A stretch of 64,000 bases of DNA from Aromatoleum toluclasticum ATCC 700605 (GCF_000378245.1 NZ_KB899506.1:1-64000), one strand, 5' to 3'; shown: positions 35,772 through 45,111, counted from the first letter of the stretch. Program-made: numbers and translations. The notes: generated by a model not told the origin, from the sequence alone.

Positions 35772-37016
35772 TTAGCGGCGGATGATGTTGTGCTCCGGCC
35801 CGTACTTGAAGCCGGTGATGTTGTCGGCGCCATTCTCGGTCACGACGAGGATGTCGTGCTCGCGGTAGCCGCCCGCGCCGGGCATGCCTTGGGGCAGCAT
35901 GATCATCGGCTCGATCGACACCACCATGTTCGGCTCCAGCACGGTCTCGATGTCCTCGCGGAATTCAAGGCCCGCCTCGCGCCCATAGTAGTGCGAGAGC
36001 ACGCCGAAGGAGTGCCCGTAGCCGAAGGTGCGGTACTGCAGCAGGCCGTGCTCGGCGAAGATCTCGTTCAACTGCGCGGCAACGTCGCAGCAGCGCACGC
36101 CCGGCTTCACCAGCTTGAGGCCGGCTTCGTGCACTTTCACGTTCACTTCCCACAGCTTGAGCGAGGCGTCGTCACAATGATCGTAGAACATCGTGCGCTC
36201 GAGCGCCGTGTAGTAGCCCGAGATCATCGAGAAGCAGTTCAGCGACAGGATGTCGCCCTTCTGCACCTTGCGGGTCGTCACGGGGTTGTGCGCACCGTCG
36301 GTGTTGATGCCCGACTGGAACCAGGTCCAGGTGTCCATCAGCTCCGAATCGGGGAAGCGCTTGGCGATCTCGCGGATCATCGCCTGGGTCGAAGCCAGCG
36401 CCACCTCATGCTCGGGCACGCCCTCATGCACCGCCGCCGCGAGCGCCGCACCGCCGACGTCGCACACCTGCGCGCCGTGCTTGATCAGCGCGATCTCCTC
36501 GTCCGACTTGATCATGCGCATGCGCATGGTCGGCGCGCCGATGTCGGTCAGCGCGACCGCCGGCAACGCCGCCTTCAGCTTCTCCAGACGCTCGAACGGG
36601 ATGTGGTCGTACTCGACGCCGACGCGGCCCTTGTTGGGGATCTCCTGCTGGATCGCGCGGAAGTAGTTGTCGCGGCGCCAGTCGGTGTAGACGATGTTGT
36701 AGTCGCCGACGGTGCGGCGCCACGGCTGGCCGCCATCGATGTTGGCGCTGATCGACACGACCTTCTCCTGCGTCACGACGAGGGCGTAGGGGCGGCCGAA
36801 GGAGCAGTACAGGAAGTCGCTGTAGTAGTTGATGTTGTGCATCGACGTGAACAGCACCGCGTCGATGTCGTTGGCCGCCATGTAGGCGCGCAGCTTCGCC
36901 TGGCGGTTGTGGAATTCCTGCTCGGAGAAGGTGTGCTTCACCTTCTCGCCGTTCTCGATGCGCAGCAGGTCCTTCATGTCCTTGATCGACTGAATGCCGG
37001 TAACCAGATTCGTCAT
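35772..37016 (-). CDS. Creatinase (creatine amidinohydrolase)
   Basis: Hydrolyses creatine to sarcosine and urea (EC 3.5.3.3). 414 aa in the pita-bread (M24) fold but metal-free by family knowledge. Long stretches are as in the well-studied Pseudomonas enzyme: HNINYYSDFLYCSFGRPYAL, DGGQPWRRTVGDYNIVYTDW, MDTWTWFQSGINTDGAHNP (catalytic His in GAHNP) and GYGHSFGVLSHYYGREAGLE. I start at MTNLVTGIQS because GGAG lies 9 bases before it; ATG 37022 would be too close. The N-terminus is ~10 residues longer than the Pseudomonas protein. It lies 183 bases downstream of the ABC transporter operon, same strand. Confidence 0.97.
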   Translation of the reverse strand: MTNLVTGIQSIKDMKDLLRIENGEKVKHTFSEQEFHNRQAKLRAYMAANDIDAVLFTSMHNINYYSDFLYCSFGRPYALVVTQEKVVSISANIDGGQPWRRTVGDYNIVYTDWRRDNYFRAIQQEIPNKGRVGVEYDHIPFERLEKLKAALPAVALTDIGAPTMRMRMIKSDEEIALIKHGAQVCDVGGAALAAAVHEGVPEHEVALASTQAMIREIAKRFPDSELMDTWTWFQSGINTDGAHNPVTTRKVQKGDILSLNCFSMISGYYTALERTMFYDHCDDASLKLWEVNVKVHEAGLKLVKPGVRCCDVAAQLNEIFAEHGLLQYRTFGYGHSFGVLSHYYGREAGLEFREDIETVLEPNMVVSIEPMIMLPQGMPGAGGYREHDILVVTENGADNITGFKYGPEHNIIRR

Positions 37017-37199
37017 GTCCATCCGCTCCTGTTTATTGTGGGGTGTTCGGGAAACCATCGCCGGACGCCTGGAAATTCGCGCATCGGCAACGTGAGTCCA
37101 TGCTAAAGAAGGGGCGGGGCCACTAATTTCCGCACTTCGACGGGCGTTTGCGTGAAAACGACGACGGCGAAAATACGCACGGAACGCGGCCCGCCGGGG

Positions 37200-38288
37200 T
37201 CAGGCGTTGGCGCCGAAAAAGTGCGCGGCAGCCGCCGGCCAGGACGCCACGACCGAGTCGCCGGGCTGCATGCCGAGGCAGTCGTAGGTCCTTTCGGGCA
37301 GGATGACCTTGAGGTCGTCGTCAATTCCAGGCACCTCTAGGAACAGCGTGACCATGTTGCCGATGAACTTGTGGCTCAGGAAACGCGCGCGCACGTGGTT
37401 CTCGTGCCGGGGCTCGTCGGCGATCGCGATCTGGTCGGCATTGACGTAGAAATCCACCTGCGCGCCATGCGATGCCGCGAAGTTGCCGCGCGACACGCTC
37501 ATTCCCCCGGTGGCCGTGTCCAGCCGCACCGCCTGCTCCCCGACGTCCGCAACCGTCCCGCGCAGGATCGTCACGTTGCCGATGAACTCGGCGACGAAGC
37601 GATTCGCGGGATGGCGGTAGATCGCCTGCGGCGAGCCGATCTGCTCCACCTTGCCGCGGCTCATGATCACGACGCGGTCGGCCATCGAGAAGGCTTCCGT
37701 CTGGCTGTGCGTCACATAGATGAAGGTGATGCCCAGCTCGCGCTGCAAGGAGCGCAGCAAGGCCTGCATGCGCACGCTGAGGTGGGCGTCGAGCGCGCTC
37801 AGCGGCTCGTCGAGCAGCAGCACCTTGGGCTCGGTGACGAGCGCACGCGCCAGCGCGACCCGCTGCCGCTGCCCCCCGGAGAGCTGCGTCACGTTGCGGC
37901 TCGCGAACTCGCCGAGTTCGAGCTTGTGCAGCCAGGCGAGCGAGCGCCGGTCGCGCTCGGCCTTCGCCACGCCGCGCATCTTCAGGCCGAAGCCGACGTT
38001 GTCGAGCACGCTCAAGAAGGGGAAGAGCGCGAGGCTCTGCCACACCAGCGGCAAGTCCCGCCCCCATGCCGGCAGACCCTTCTGCGAGCGCCCTTCAAGA
38101 CGGATCTCGCCGGCGCTCGGTTCCTCCAGCCCCGCGAGCATGCGCAGCATGGTCGTCTTGCCGCAGCCGCTCGACCCCATGATGGCGACGAATTCACCCT
38201 GCCCGATGCTGAACGAGGTTTCGGTCACCGCCGTATAGTCGCCGAATCTCTTCGATACGCGATCGATCTCTACCAGTGCTTCAGTCAT
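37200..38288 (-). CDS. ABC transporter ATP-binding protein, PotA-like
   Basis: 362 aa. Walker A GSSGCGKTT, Q-loop VWQSLALFPFLSV, signature QLSGGQRQRVALARAL, Walker B VLLLDEPLSALD, H-loop VTHSQTEA, and a C-terminal TOBE-type regulatory domain after residue ~240. It powers uptake by the two permeases upstream (8-base gap). Within the spermidine/putrescine-opine-phosphonate class of importers. Given creatinase next door, creatine or another guanidino compound is a sensible substrate (inference). Confidence 0.92.
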   Translation of the reverse strand: MTEALVEIDRVSKRFGDYTAVTETSFSIGQGEFVAIMGSSGCGKTTMLRMLAGLEEPSAGEIRLEGRSQKGLPAWGRDLPLVWQSLALFPFLSVLDNVGFGLKMRGVAKAERDRRSLAWLHKLELGEFASRNVTQLSGGQRQRVALARALVTEPKVLLLDEPLSALDAHLSVRMQALLRSLQRELGITFIYVTHSQTEAFSMADRVVIMSRGKVEQIGSPQAIYRHPANRFVAEFIGNVTILRGTVADVGEQAVRLDTATGGMSVSRGNFAASHGAQVDFYVNADQIAIADEPRHENHVRARFLSHKFIGNMVTLFLEVPGIDDDLKVILPERTYDCLGMQPGDSVVASWPAAAAHFFGANA

Positions 38289-38296
38289 GATCACCC

Positions 38297-39151
38297 TCAC
38301 AAAGACAAACCGTTGTTGGTTACCAGCGCTCCGCCCACAGGCTGCGCGGGGGTGTCGGCGGCGGCGCGTTTCGCCTTGCCCATGCCGGAAAACGCCATGC
38401 CGATCGCGACGAGGAGAATCGACGAGGTGAATACCGCTGTGCCGATCGCATTGATCACGGGACTAACCTGCCCTTGCAGGAACACCAGCACGCGCACCGG
38501 AACGGTTTCGTTCAGGCCCGACACGAACCACGCGACGGCGAACTCATCGAAGGACACCGCGGCGGTGATCAGGAAGGCCGCGACCAGGCTCTGCTTGCAG
38601 AAAGGCAGGACGACGTGCCACAGGGTCTGCGCCGGCGAAGCGCGCAGGTTCCACGACGCCTCCTCCAGCGCGCTGTCCATCTGCGCGAGACGCAGCCGGA
38701 TCATCGCCATCGCGAACGGCAGCGCGATCACGACATGGCTGATCAGCACCGCCCACACCTCGCCGGCGAGGCCGATGCGTGAGAGATAGGACAGCATCCC
38801 CAGTCCCATGATCACCGCGGGAATCGTCGGCGGCAGCAGCATCAGCAGGCTGAACAGCGACTTGCCGCGGAAATCGAAGCGGAAGTCGCAGTAGGCGGCG
38901 CAGAAGCCGAGGATCGTCGACAGCAGCGCCACCGGGACCGACACCATCACGCTGCGCTGGAAGGCCTCGATGACCAGCGGATCGGTGAAGGTGCCGCCGT
39001 ACCAGTCCGTCGTGAATCCCTTCAGCGGCAGGGACGGGAAGCGATCCGCGTTGAACGAGAACACCAGGCTGGCGGCGATCGGCGCCAGGATGAAGAGGAA
39101 GGTGTAGCCCGTGTAGGCCCACCCGAACCAACGTCCGATTTTGAGCATCAT
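38297..39151 (-). CDS. ABC transporter permease, PotC-like
   Basis: 284 aa, six predicted membrane helices. The EAA loop EEASWNLRASPAQTLWHVVLP contacts the ATPase. Two adjacent ATGs (39151, 39148) follow GAGGCGCAA; I take the first, which overlaps the upstream permease stop by 4 bases. Partner of the PotB-like protein in the inner membrane. Confidence 0.9.
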   Translation of the reverse strand: MMLKIGRWFGWAYTGYTFLFILAPIAASLVFSFNADRFPSLPLKGFTTDWYGGTFTDPLVIEAFQRSVMVSVPVALLSTILGFCAAYCDFRFDFRGKSLFSLLMLLPPTIPAVIMGLGMLSYLSRIGLAGEVWAVLISHVVIALPFAMAMIRLRLAQMDSALEEASWNLRASPAQTLWHVVLPFCKQSLVAAFLITAAVSFDEFAVAWFVSGLNETVPVRVLVFLQGQVSPVINAIGTAVFTSSILLVAIGMAFSGMGKAKRAAADTPAQPVGGALVTNNGLSL

Positions 39152-39987
39152 TTGCGCCTCCCGTAGGCAAGCCGCACCGCCGCGATGGAGGTGAGGACGA
39201 GGGTCAGGATCATCACGATCGCGACCACCGCCGCGCGCGGCCACTGCTGGCCGGACTTGGTGGTGTCGATGATCAGGTTGCTCAGCGTTGGCGGCGCACC
39301 GCCGCCGAGATAGGTCGGCGCGACGAAGTCGCCGAAGGCGAGGATGAACGCGAAGAGCGCGCCTACGACCAGCGAAGGCTTGGCGAGCGGGATGATCACC
39401 TCGAACAGCGTGCGCACCGGCCCGGCGCGCAGGTTATGCGCCGCCTCGATCAGGTTGCGGTCGATCTGCGCCAGCCCCATCGTCTGCACCAGGGTCACCA
39501 GCGGCAGCGCCAGCGTCACGTAACCGACGAGCGATCCGAAGTCGGAGTTCAGCATCGGCAGCCCGTCGATGCCGACAACCGCAAGCAGGGCATTGACGAT
39601 ACCGTTGTCGGCCAGGAAGGCCTGCCACGAATACACGCGCACGAGATAGCTGGTGAAGAACGGCACCACCAGGAACATCAGCGCGAGCTTGCGCGTGCGC
39701 TCCGACACCGTGAACGCCAGGCTGCAGGCGGCCGGAAACGAGCAGCAGGTCGTCACAACCGCCGCCCCCAAGGCCAGGGACCAGGTATGCCCATAGGCCG
39801 ACCAGAAGGAACTGCGACTCAGCATGAAGTCCCAGTTCTTCAGGGTCATGTCCGGCTCCAGCCGGAAATTGACGACGCTCCAGAACGAGATGACGAAAAG
39901 GAAAAGCAGCGGCAGCAGGAAGAAGGTCAGCTGCCACAGCAGGGGCGGCAGCAGCAGCGGCCACCGCCGACGGCTGGTGTTCGACAT
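39148..39987 (-). CDS. ABC transporter permease, PotB-like
   Basis: 279 aa from MSNTSRRRWPLLLPPLLWQL with six predicted helices. EAA loop IEAAHNLRAGPVRTLFEVIIP and FGDFVAPTYLGGGAPPTLSN are typical of PotB. It is 58 bases after the binding-protein gene and overlaps the PotC-like gene. Longer upstream frame rejected: it would overlap the binding-protein gene. Confidence 0.9.
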   Translation of the reverse strand: MSNTSRRRWPLLLPPLLWQLTFFLLPLLFLFVISFWSVVNFRLEPDMTLKNWDFMLSRSSFWSAYGHTWSLALGAAVVTTCCSFPAACSLAFTVSERTRKLALMFLVVPFFTSYLVRVYSWQAFLADNGIVNALLAVVGIDGLPMLNSDFGSLVGYVTLALPLVTLVQTMGLAQIDRNLIEAAHNLRAGPVRTLFEVIIPLAKPSLVVGALFAFILAFGDFVAPTYLGGGAPPTLSNLIIDTTKSGQQWPRAAVVAIVMILTLVLTSIAAVRLAYGRRK

Positions 39988-40045
39988 GGGATGGCTCCGG
40001 AATGTCGCCGGGCGGACGCAGGCCCGCCCGGCGTTGCGGGAAGGC

Positions 40046-41203
40046 TCAGGCCTTTTCCTTGTACTCGGACCAGAAGTCGTTCCAGTCCTCGATGCTCTGC
40101 TGCACGGGCAGCTGGCGGAAAGTGATCTTCCCGGAGCGGATGTCATCCATGACGTTGTGCCCTTGCAGCACCATGCCCTGGCGGCGCGCCTCGGCCGGGT
40201 CGCTCTGCCCCAGCAGCTCCCAGCCCTTGCGGTTCGGAATCAGCGCCGGATACGCCGCCATCTTCGCGGACTTGACCTGCCCCTGTGCGGAGGAGATGTA
40301 CTGGATGAAGGCCTTCGCGAGATCAGGGTTGCGCGTGCCCTTGCCGATCGACAGCGACTCGGTCCATTGCAGACCGCCCTCGTCCGGAACAACCGAACTC
40401 ACCTTGGCGCCGGAGCGCGCCAGCGTGCCGGTGATCCAGTCGCCGATGCCGCACACCAACTGCAGCTGCCCGTTCTTGAGGCCGCTGAAGGTGCCACCGT
40501 AGTCGAAGAAGCCGGCAACCTGGGGACGCAGGGACTTCATGACGCCTTTCAGCTTGGCGAACTGCTCCTTTTCCAGCTTGTAGGGCGCCTTGTGGCCGGC
40601 GTAGAGACTGATCTCGCCCATGTTCGGCAGATACCAGTCGAAGTGCCCGACCTTGCCCTTGTAGGCCGGATCCCAGTACACCTTGAACGAGCGCGCCTTG
40701 CTCTCCGGAACCGCCTCCGTGTTGTACGCCACGCCGAGGAAGCCGAAGCGCACCATCACCGCGTAGAGGTCGTTGCCGTCCCAGTGCCCGGGGAACTTCT
40801 GGAACTCGGGGAAATAGTCGTCGAACGCATAGTCCTTCGCGTCGAGGCGTTCGAGGTAACCCGCCTTGCGCAGCTGCGGCACGTACTCCGCATCGGACAG
40901 GATCAGGTCATAGGTACCGGCCGGCGACTGCGAGATCAGCGCCAGCATGTTGTCGCCGCCCGTGTAGTACTTCGGCTTCACCTTGCAGTTGTACTTCGCC
41001 TCGAACTCGGCAGCGATGTCCGGCTCGGCATGGCCGTACCACGCCAGCATCGTCAGCGTGCGCGGCTGACCGCCCGACGACTGCGCCCAACTGTTTGCTG
41101 ACGTCAGCGCAAACGGCAGCGCACTGCCCGCAGCCAGGGCAGTGCTGCCCTGGAGAAAGCGGCGGCGGAACGGCGACTGCAGGGTCTTGTCTTCGTCTTT
41201 CAT
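40046..41203 (-). CDS. ABC transporter periplasmic binding protein, PotD-like, Tat-type signal
   Basis: 385 aa from MKDEDKTLQSPFRRRFLQGS. The RRRFLQG motif followed by a weakly hydrophobic stretch (STALAAGSALPFALTSANSWAQ) looks like a twin-arginine signal, so the protein may be exported folded. The mature part has the PotD/PotF fold (MLAWYGHAEPDIAAEFEAKY, YDLILSDAEYVPQL, VAYNTEAVPESKARSFKVYW, DEGGLQWTESLSIGKGTRNP). First gene of the binding protein-permease-permease-ATPase operon, with creatinase last. Its pocket probably suits creatine/creatinine rather than polyamines (inference). Confidence 0.9.
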   Translation of the reverse strand: MKDEDKTLQSPFRRRFLQGSTALAAGSALPFALTSANSWAQSSGGQPRTLTMLAWYGHAEPDIAAEFEAKYNCKVKPKYYTGGDNMLALISQSPAGTYDLILSDAEYVPQLRKAGYLERLDAKDYAFDDYFPEFQKFPGHWDGNDLYAVMVRFGFLGVAYNTEAVPESKARSFKVYWDPAYKGKVGHFDWYLPNMGEISLYAGHKAPYKLEKEQFAKLKGVMKSLRPQVAGFFDYGGTFSGLKNGQLQLVCGIGDWITGTLARSGAKVSSVVPDEGGLQWTESLSIGKGTRNPDLAKAFIQYISSAQGQVKSAKMAAYPALIPNRKGWELLGQSDPAEARRQGMVLQGHNVMDDIRSGKITFRQLPVQQSIEDWNDFWSEYKEKA

Positions 41204-41347
41204 TTCGATCTCCTTTGGTACGAACGGATCGGCAGGCAGCGGCTGCTCGGCCACTTCTTGCCTCGCCGACGAAACATCGCGAACACGCCCGCAACCGGCC
41301 GCCGGCCCCGACAGGAGCCCGGCAGGCCGATCACGGCTGAAGGGAAA

Positions 41348-42175
41348 TCAGAAGTTCCAGCGCACCAGCAGCGTCGGCGTCGTGCGCGAGTACGTGCCGC
41401 CGCCCTCGCCCGCCGTCTTGCTGTAAGTCGCGTATTCGTGGCGGTAGCCGACGTCGAAATGCTTGTTGAGTTTCAGCCACAGGTCGGGCTGGACGAAGAC
41501 CGTGTTGTCGCGCTCCTTGTTGTTGAAATTCACCAGTAGCAGCGGAGACCAGGTGAATTTGAGCCCGGCCACCTCGAACGGCAGCATGGCGAAGGTGCGC
41601 CAGAACAGGGTGTGGATGTCCTTTCCGCCGTCGCCGGTAAACCTTGCGCTGCGGGCGTAAAGGTCGGTTTCGAAGAAGCTGAAACCGGGCACTTTCAGGT
41701 CGAACGCAACGCCGAAATTGTTCGCGCGGAAGTTCGCATAGGAGCCCCGTTCGAGGCGCATCGCGAGATTCACGTCCTGGATGAATCCGAACGAGAGATT
41801 CGCGCCGGTCATTTTCGACAGACTCAGGCGCGGATTCCACACCCCGAAGTACTGATCCTTGGTCTGCTCGCCGAAGGAGCCCGCACCGAACCCGAAGAAG
41901 CTGCCGACTTCCTTGCCGTGATAGGTATCGTAGAAGAAATAATTGTCGCCGTATTCATGAACGCCGAAATGCTCGAGGCGCACGGTGGTCAATTTCTTGT
42001 CGGCCGTACCGGTGCCGAACACGGGGTCGAACTTCGATTCCGTCGTATATCCGACGGTAAGGTTGGTGTTCTGCCAGCTTTCCGTCGCGAACGCACTTTT
42101 CCCTGCGACCATCCCCAGAGCAACACAGCAGCCCGCCATAAAGGCGGAGCCGGATTTCCTTCCAATGCTCTTCAT
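41348..42175 (-). CDS. Tsx-like outer-membrane channel protein 2
   Basis: 275 aa; signal peptide with core AFMAGCCVALGMVAGKSAFA, then a barrel-like mature part (DNYFFYDTYHGKEVGSFFGF, NLSFGFIQDVNLAMRLERGS, FDVGYRHEYATYSK) ending in Phe (TLLVRWNF). It belongs with the protein at 9280-10089 but is only distantly alike (both have EHF/QHV..YG.NYFF followed by an aromatic stretch). Located between creatininase and the ABC importer, 144 bases before the binding-protein gene; likely the outer-membrane pore for creatinine/creatine. Confidence 0.8.
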   Translation of the reverse strand: MKSIGRKSGSAFMAGCCVALGMVAGKSAFATESWQNTNLTVGYTTESKFDPVFGTGTADKKLTTVRLEHFGVHEYGDNYFFYDTYHGKEVGSFFGFGAGSFGEQTKDQYFGVWNPRLSLSKMTGANLSFGFIQDVNLAMRLERGSYANFRANNFGVAFDLKVPGFSFFETDLYARSARFTGDGGKDIHTLFWRTFAMLPFEVAGLKFTWSPLLLVNFNNKERDNTVFVQPDLWLKLNKHFDVGYRHEYATYSKTAGEGGGTYSRTTPTLLVRWNF

Positions 42176-42543
42176 TAGCTTTCCTTTGGTGTGAATTCAT
42201 TGTTTTGATTTCCGTGGCGCGACTGCTCATGCAATTCTCGATGGCCATCCGGATTTTCTTGTTCGACATGCGAATCGATCTGCGCAAATCCCTCCTCATC
42301 AAACGAGAGTCTCCCGGCGCCTGCGCGCACCCTTCCCGATCCGAATTACTTGTTGCTGTACTTTTCGGGATCTGGTGGAGGCAAGTATGGAAATGCGCAG
42401 CCCCGCAGCATTTCCTGATATCGACAAGCCTTGTCGCGCTGACGACATCGGACGAATTGTCGAAAATGCGCACACCAGACTGATTCAGCGACCCATCGTT
42501 GAATCAGCGGAAGACGAGCGACATTGCGTCGGACGTAAACGCC
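42176..42543. other. Upstream region of the second Tsx-like gene
   Basis: No credible gene. It should contain the promoter of the porin-ABC-creatinase group. A/T-rich around 42180-42280. The 54-bp motif is absent. Confidence 0.45.
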
Positions 42544-42588
42544 AATCGGCCCTGTCTGCGTCGTCGCACGACGCAGACAGGGCCGATT
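42544..42588 (-). terminator. 21-bp perfect hairpin downstream of creatininase
   Basis: Arms 42544-42564 and 42568-42588 pair without mismatch around a 3-base loop, 41 bases past the creatininase stop. Minus-strand tail is GGCGTTTACG, so a weak U tract. Likely the terminator of the permease-creatininase operon; its symmetry would also act on the other strand. Confidence 0.75.
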
Positions 42589-42629
42589 TCAATTCAGCGG
42601 CAACGCCGGGGCGGCGCGCCGCGGCGGGA

Positions 42630-43400
42630 TCACTCGAAGGCGGACATCAATTCCCTGCTGATGCCGTCGACGCACACCTTCAGCAAGGTCTCGCCATGTT
42701 GTGCGCTCGCTCGCTTCGCGGACGACAGGCAACCGGAATCCGGCGTCCACTCGGGCTTGATCGGGAAGAAGTCATAGGGCGGGAATTGCGCCGGCGCATG
42801 GTCGCAGACCTTTTCCATATCCACGAGCTGAGGATGCAGATGCAGCATCAGCGAGGTTTCCAATACCCCGCCATGCTCCACGGCCCAACCCGGGAATTCG
42901 CCCTGGTAAATATCGTCGATCGCCTCCTGCGTGACGAAATCCCAATACGACAAAACCACCGTGGAAAAATCTCGGATTCCGTCCCAGCGCAACTCCCGTT
43001 GTGCGAGATCGACGCCCTCCACAATGAAGGCGGAATTCTCGTAATGGCCATTGACCAGCACCGTGCGGCGCACGCCATGACGCGCGAGTTCCTTGAGCAC
43101 ATCGCGGATCGTGCACGTCACCGTCATGCCGTCGAGGCTGGTCGTGCCCGGCATGTGGTTGCCGCCCCCGCTTTTCTGCTGCGACTTGTAGCCGTATGCG
43201 ATCGGGGGCGCGACGAGTGCGCCGATGCGCTCGGCGACCCGTTCCGAGATGGCGGTGGGAAGCAGCACGTCCGGATTCATCGACATGTGGGGACCGTGCT
43301 GCTCGAGCGCGCCGACGGGAATCAATACCGCGGTCCGGCCGTCGCGGACCCGGGCATCGTATTCCGGCCAGGCGAGCTCGGAAATGTGAACACTCTTCAT
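42630..43400 (-). CDS. Creatininase (creatinine amidohydrolase)
   Basis: Interconverts creatinine and creatine (EC 3.5.2.10). 256 aa from MKSVHISELAWPEYDARVRD. Metal ligands of the family are present: Glu and His in GALEQHGPHMSMNPDVLLPT (with the following Asp), and His and Glu in VLVNGHYENSAFIVEG. YGYKSQQKSGGGNHMPGTTS and LSYWDFV match the Pseudomonas enzyme closely, including the substrate-site Trp/Tyr region. The start at 43400 gives the family length. It follows the NCS1 permease gene by 80 bases, forming a creatinine uptake-opening pair. Confidence 0.96.
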   Translation of the reverse strand: MKSVHISELAWPEYDARVRDGRTAVLIPVGALEQHGPHMSMNPDVLLPTAISERVAERIGALVAPPIAYGYKSQQKSGGGNHMPGTTSLDGMTVTCTIRDVLKELARHGVRRTVLVNGHYENSAFIVEGVDLAQRELRWDGIRDFSTVVLSYWDFVTQEAIDDIYQGEFPGWAVEHGGVLETSLMLHLHPQLVDMEKVCDHAPAQFPPYDFFPIKPEWTPDSGCLSSAKRASAQHGETLLKVCVDGISRELMSAFE

Positions 43401-43480
43401 GCAATCGTCTCCTTGTGCCGGCCCGACCACCTGCCTTTCCTGCAATCGGGTGTCGGGCCGTATCGGTCAATCAATGCCGC

Positions 43481-44863
43481 TCAGGCGCGTTTCAGCACCC
43501 GCGGCTGTGCTGGAACGCCCTTCACGGCGACCAGCAGCAGATACGTCACCGCGGTGATCGCAATGGCGGGCAACGAGGCCGTCGTGACGATGGCGATTTC
43601 CTTGAACCCGTAGTGCAGCAGATAGAACACCGCCAGTCCGGCGATCATTGCCACCCACCCGCAGATGTTCCAGTCGCCCAGCGCACTCAGCGTACGCCCG
43701 AGACGGTCCTCGCCGGCAAAGAGATCCTCGTCGCGCACGCGCGCACGCCGCACCACAAAATAATCGAGCACCACGAGGGTCCACAAGGGGATGAAGACGC
43801 CACCCACGATACCGAGGAAGAACTCGAAGTAGTGGATGAAGCTGTCGAACACCAGCGGCAGGAAGCACATCACCAGCTGAAGGATCGCGATGAAGTACAG
43901 GAATTTGCGCGGATTCGACGTGCGCGCGGCCCCGACCAGCCCCATGCCTGCGCCGTAAAGAACCGTGACGTTGGTGCTCACCGTGGCGAAGAAGACCACG
44001 AGGAAGGCCACCATGCCGAGGCCGAGCGAAGCGATGGTCGAACTCGGGTCGGCGTTGTTCGGATCGAACACGCCGGTTTCGAGGACCACGCCGATGACGC
44101 CGATGGCGCCGACAAGCATGAACCACCCCTGCCCCAGGTTCACGCCGATCCAGCTGCCGACGGTGGCCGAGGCCGAACTCTTCGAGAAACGCGAGAAGTC
44201 GCAGATCTGCGCCCACCCCCAGCAGAACCCGAACGCCAGATCGACGTAGAACGCCGGCGAATGCTGCGCGACGGGCAAGGTGAAGTTGGCGATCTTGTCG
44301 TAGTCCCAGTGCTCGAGCACGACCTTGGTTTCCCAGATGCCGAGGACCAGCAGCAGCACCACTGCCAGCCATTCCAGGTACTTGATCGCGCTGTGGCCGA
44401 TACACACGATAAGGCCCTGCAGCAGCGCCGTGACGAGGATACCGGCGACCAGCGGCCAGGTGGAGCCGGGCGAGCCGTACGCCGGCCAGTCGAACATCGC
44501 ATGGAACACATGCGTCAGCGAGATTGCGGCAATGAAGGTGTTGATGCTGGGCCAGCCGATGAGTCCGAGGAATTCGCCCACACCCATGAAACGGGCGCCC
44601 TTCACACCCAGCGCAGGAATCGAGGAGGTCACCGTGGACGCGCCGTGCTTCCACCCGATCCAGGCCACCATCGCCCACGGGATCATCATCAGCGGCAGGT
44701 ACACGGCGCTGTACCACCACACGAAGGACATCCCCAGCGCGGCCGCCATGCCGCCGAACACCCACGAACCTGTGTTGACGCCGGATCCGAACCACGTGAA
44801 TACCGTGTCGACGAACCCGTATTCCCGCTTGTCATGCGGAATTCTCGCTGTACCGTACTCCAT
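43481..44863 (-). CDS. NCS1/CodB-like permease, probable creatinine importer
   Basis: 460 aa from MEYGTARIPHDKREYGFVDT, preceded by AAAGGAGGCGGCAAG. About 12 membrane helices; FTWFGSGVNTGSWVFGGMAA in helix 1 and GFCWGWAQICDFSRFSKSS mid-protein are as in cytosine permeases. Upstream of creatininase on the same strand, so the likely cargo is creatinine, which resembles cytosine in shape. Distinct from the NCS1 protein at 10129-11640, with little identity by eye. Confidence 0.9.
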   Translation of the reverse strand: MEYGTARIPHDKREYGFVDTVFTWFGSGVNTGSWVFGGMAAALGMSFVWWYSAVYLPLMMIPWAMVAWIGWKHGASTVTSSIPALGVKGARFMGVGEFLGLIGWPSINTFIAAISLTHVFHAMFDWPAYGSPGSTWPLVAGILVTALLQGLIVCIGHSAIKYLEWLAVVLLLVLGIWETKVVLEHWDYDKIANFTLPVAQHSPAFYVDLAFGFCWGWAQICDFSRFSKSSASATVGSWIGVNLGQGWFMLVGAIGVIGVVLETGVFDPNNADPSSTIASLGLGMVAFLVVFFATVSTNVTVLYGAGMGLVGAARTSNPRKFLYFIAILQLVMCFLPLVFDSFIHYFEFFLGIVGGVFIPLWTLVVLDYFVVRRARVRDEDLFAGEDRLGRTLSALGDWNICGWVAMIAGLAVFYLLHYGFKEIAIVTTASLPAIAITAVTYLLLVAVKGVPAQPRVLKRA

Positions 44864-45111
44864 CTTGCCGCCTCCTTTGTAGTGTGCTGCTGTCTTGTAT
44901 TTGTTATGCCGCGTCGCCCCCGAAGGGGCGATACGGGGATGCCTGGAGTCTTTGTGAACCCGCTCCCTGGTCATCCTGCACTGCTGGCATGGCTCGTCAC
45001 GCTAGACCGCGCTCGGCACCGCCACCAGACCGGCTGTATTTAACCCTATCCTAGTGACGGGCGCCCCGCGTTGATATCCGGCTGCCGACAATCTGTTTCG
45101 TGAAAACGACG
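44864..45111. other. Upstream region of the permease-creatininase operon
   Basis: No gene. A possible -10 (TAGGAT on the minus strand, plus 45048-45053) is visible, without a good -35. An activator is therefore likely; the adjacent GlxA-type gene is the natural candidate. Confidence 0.4.
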
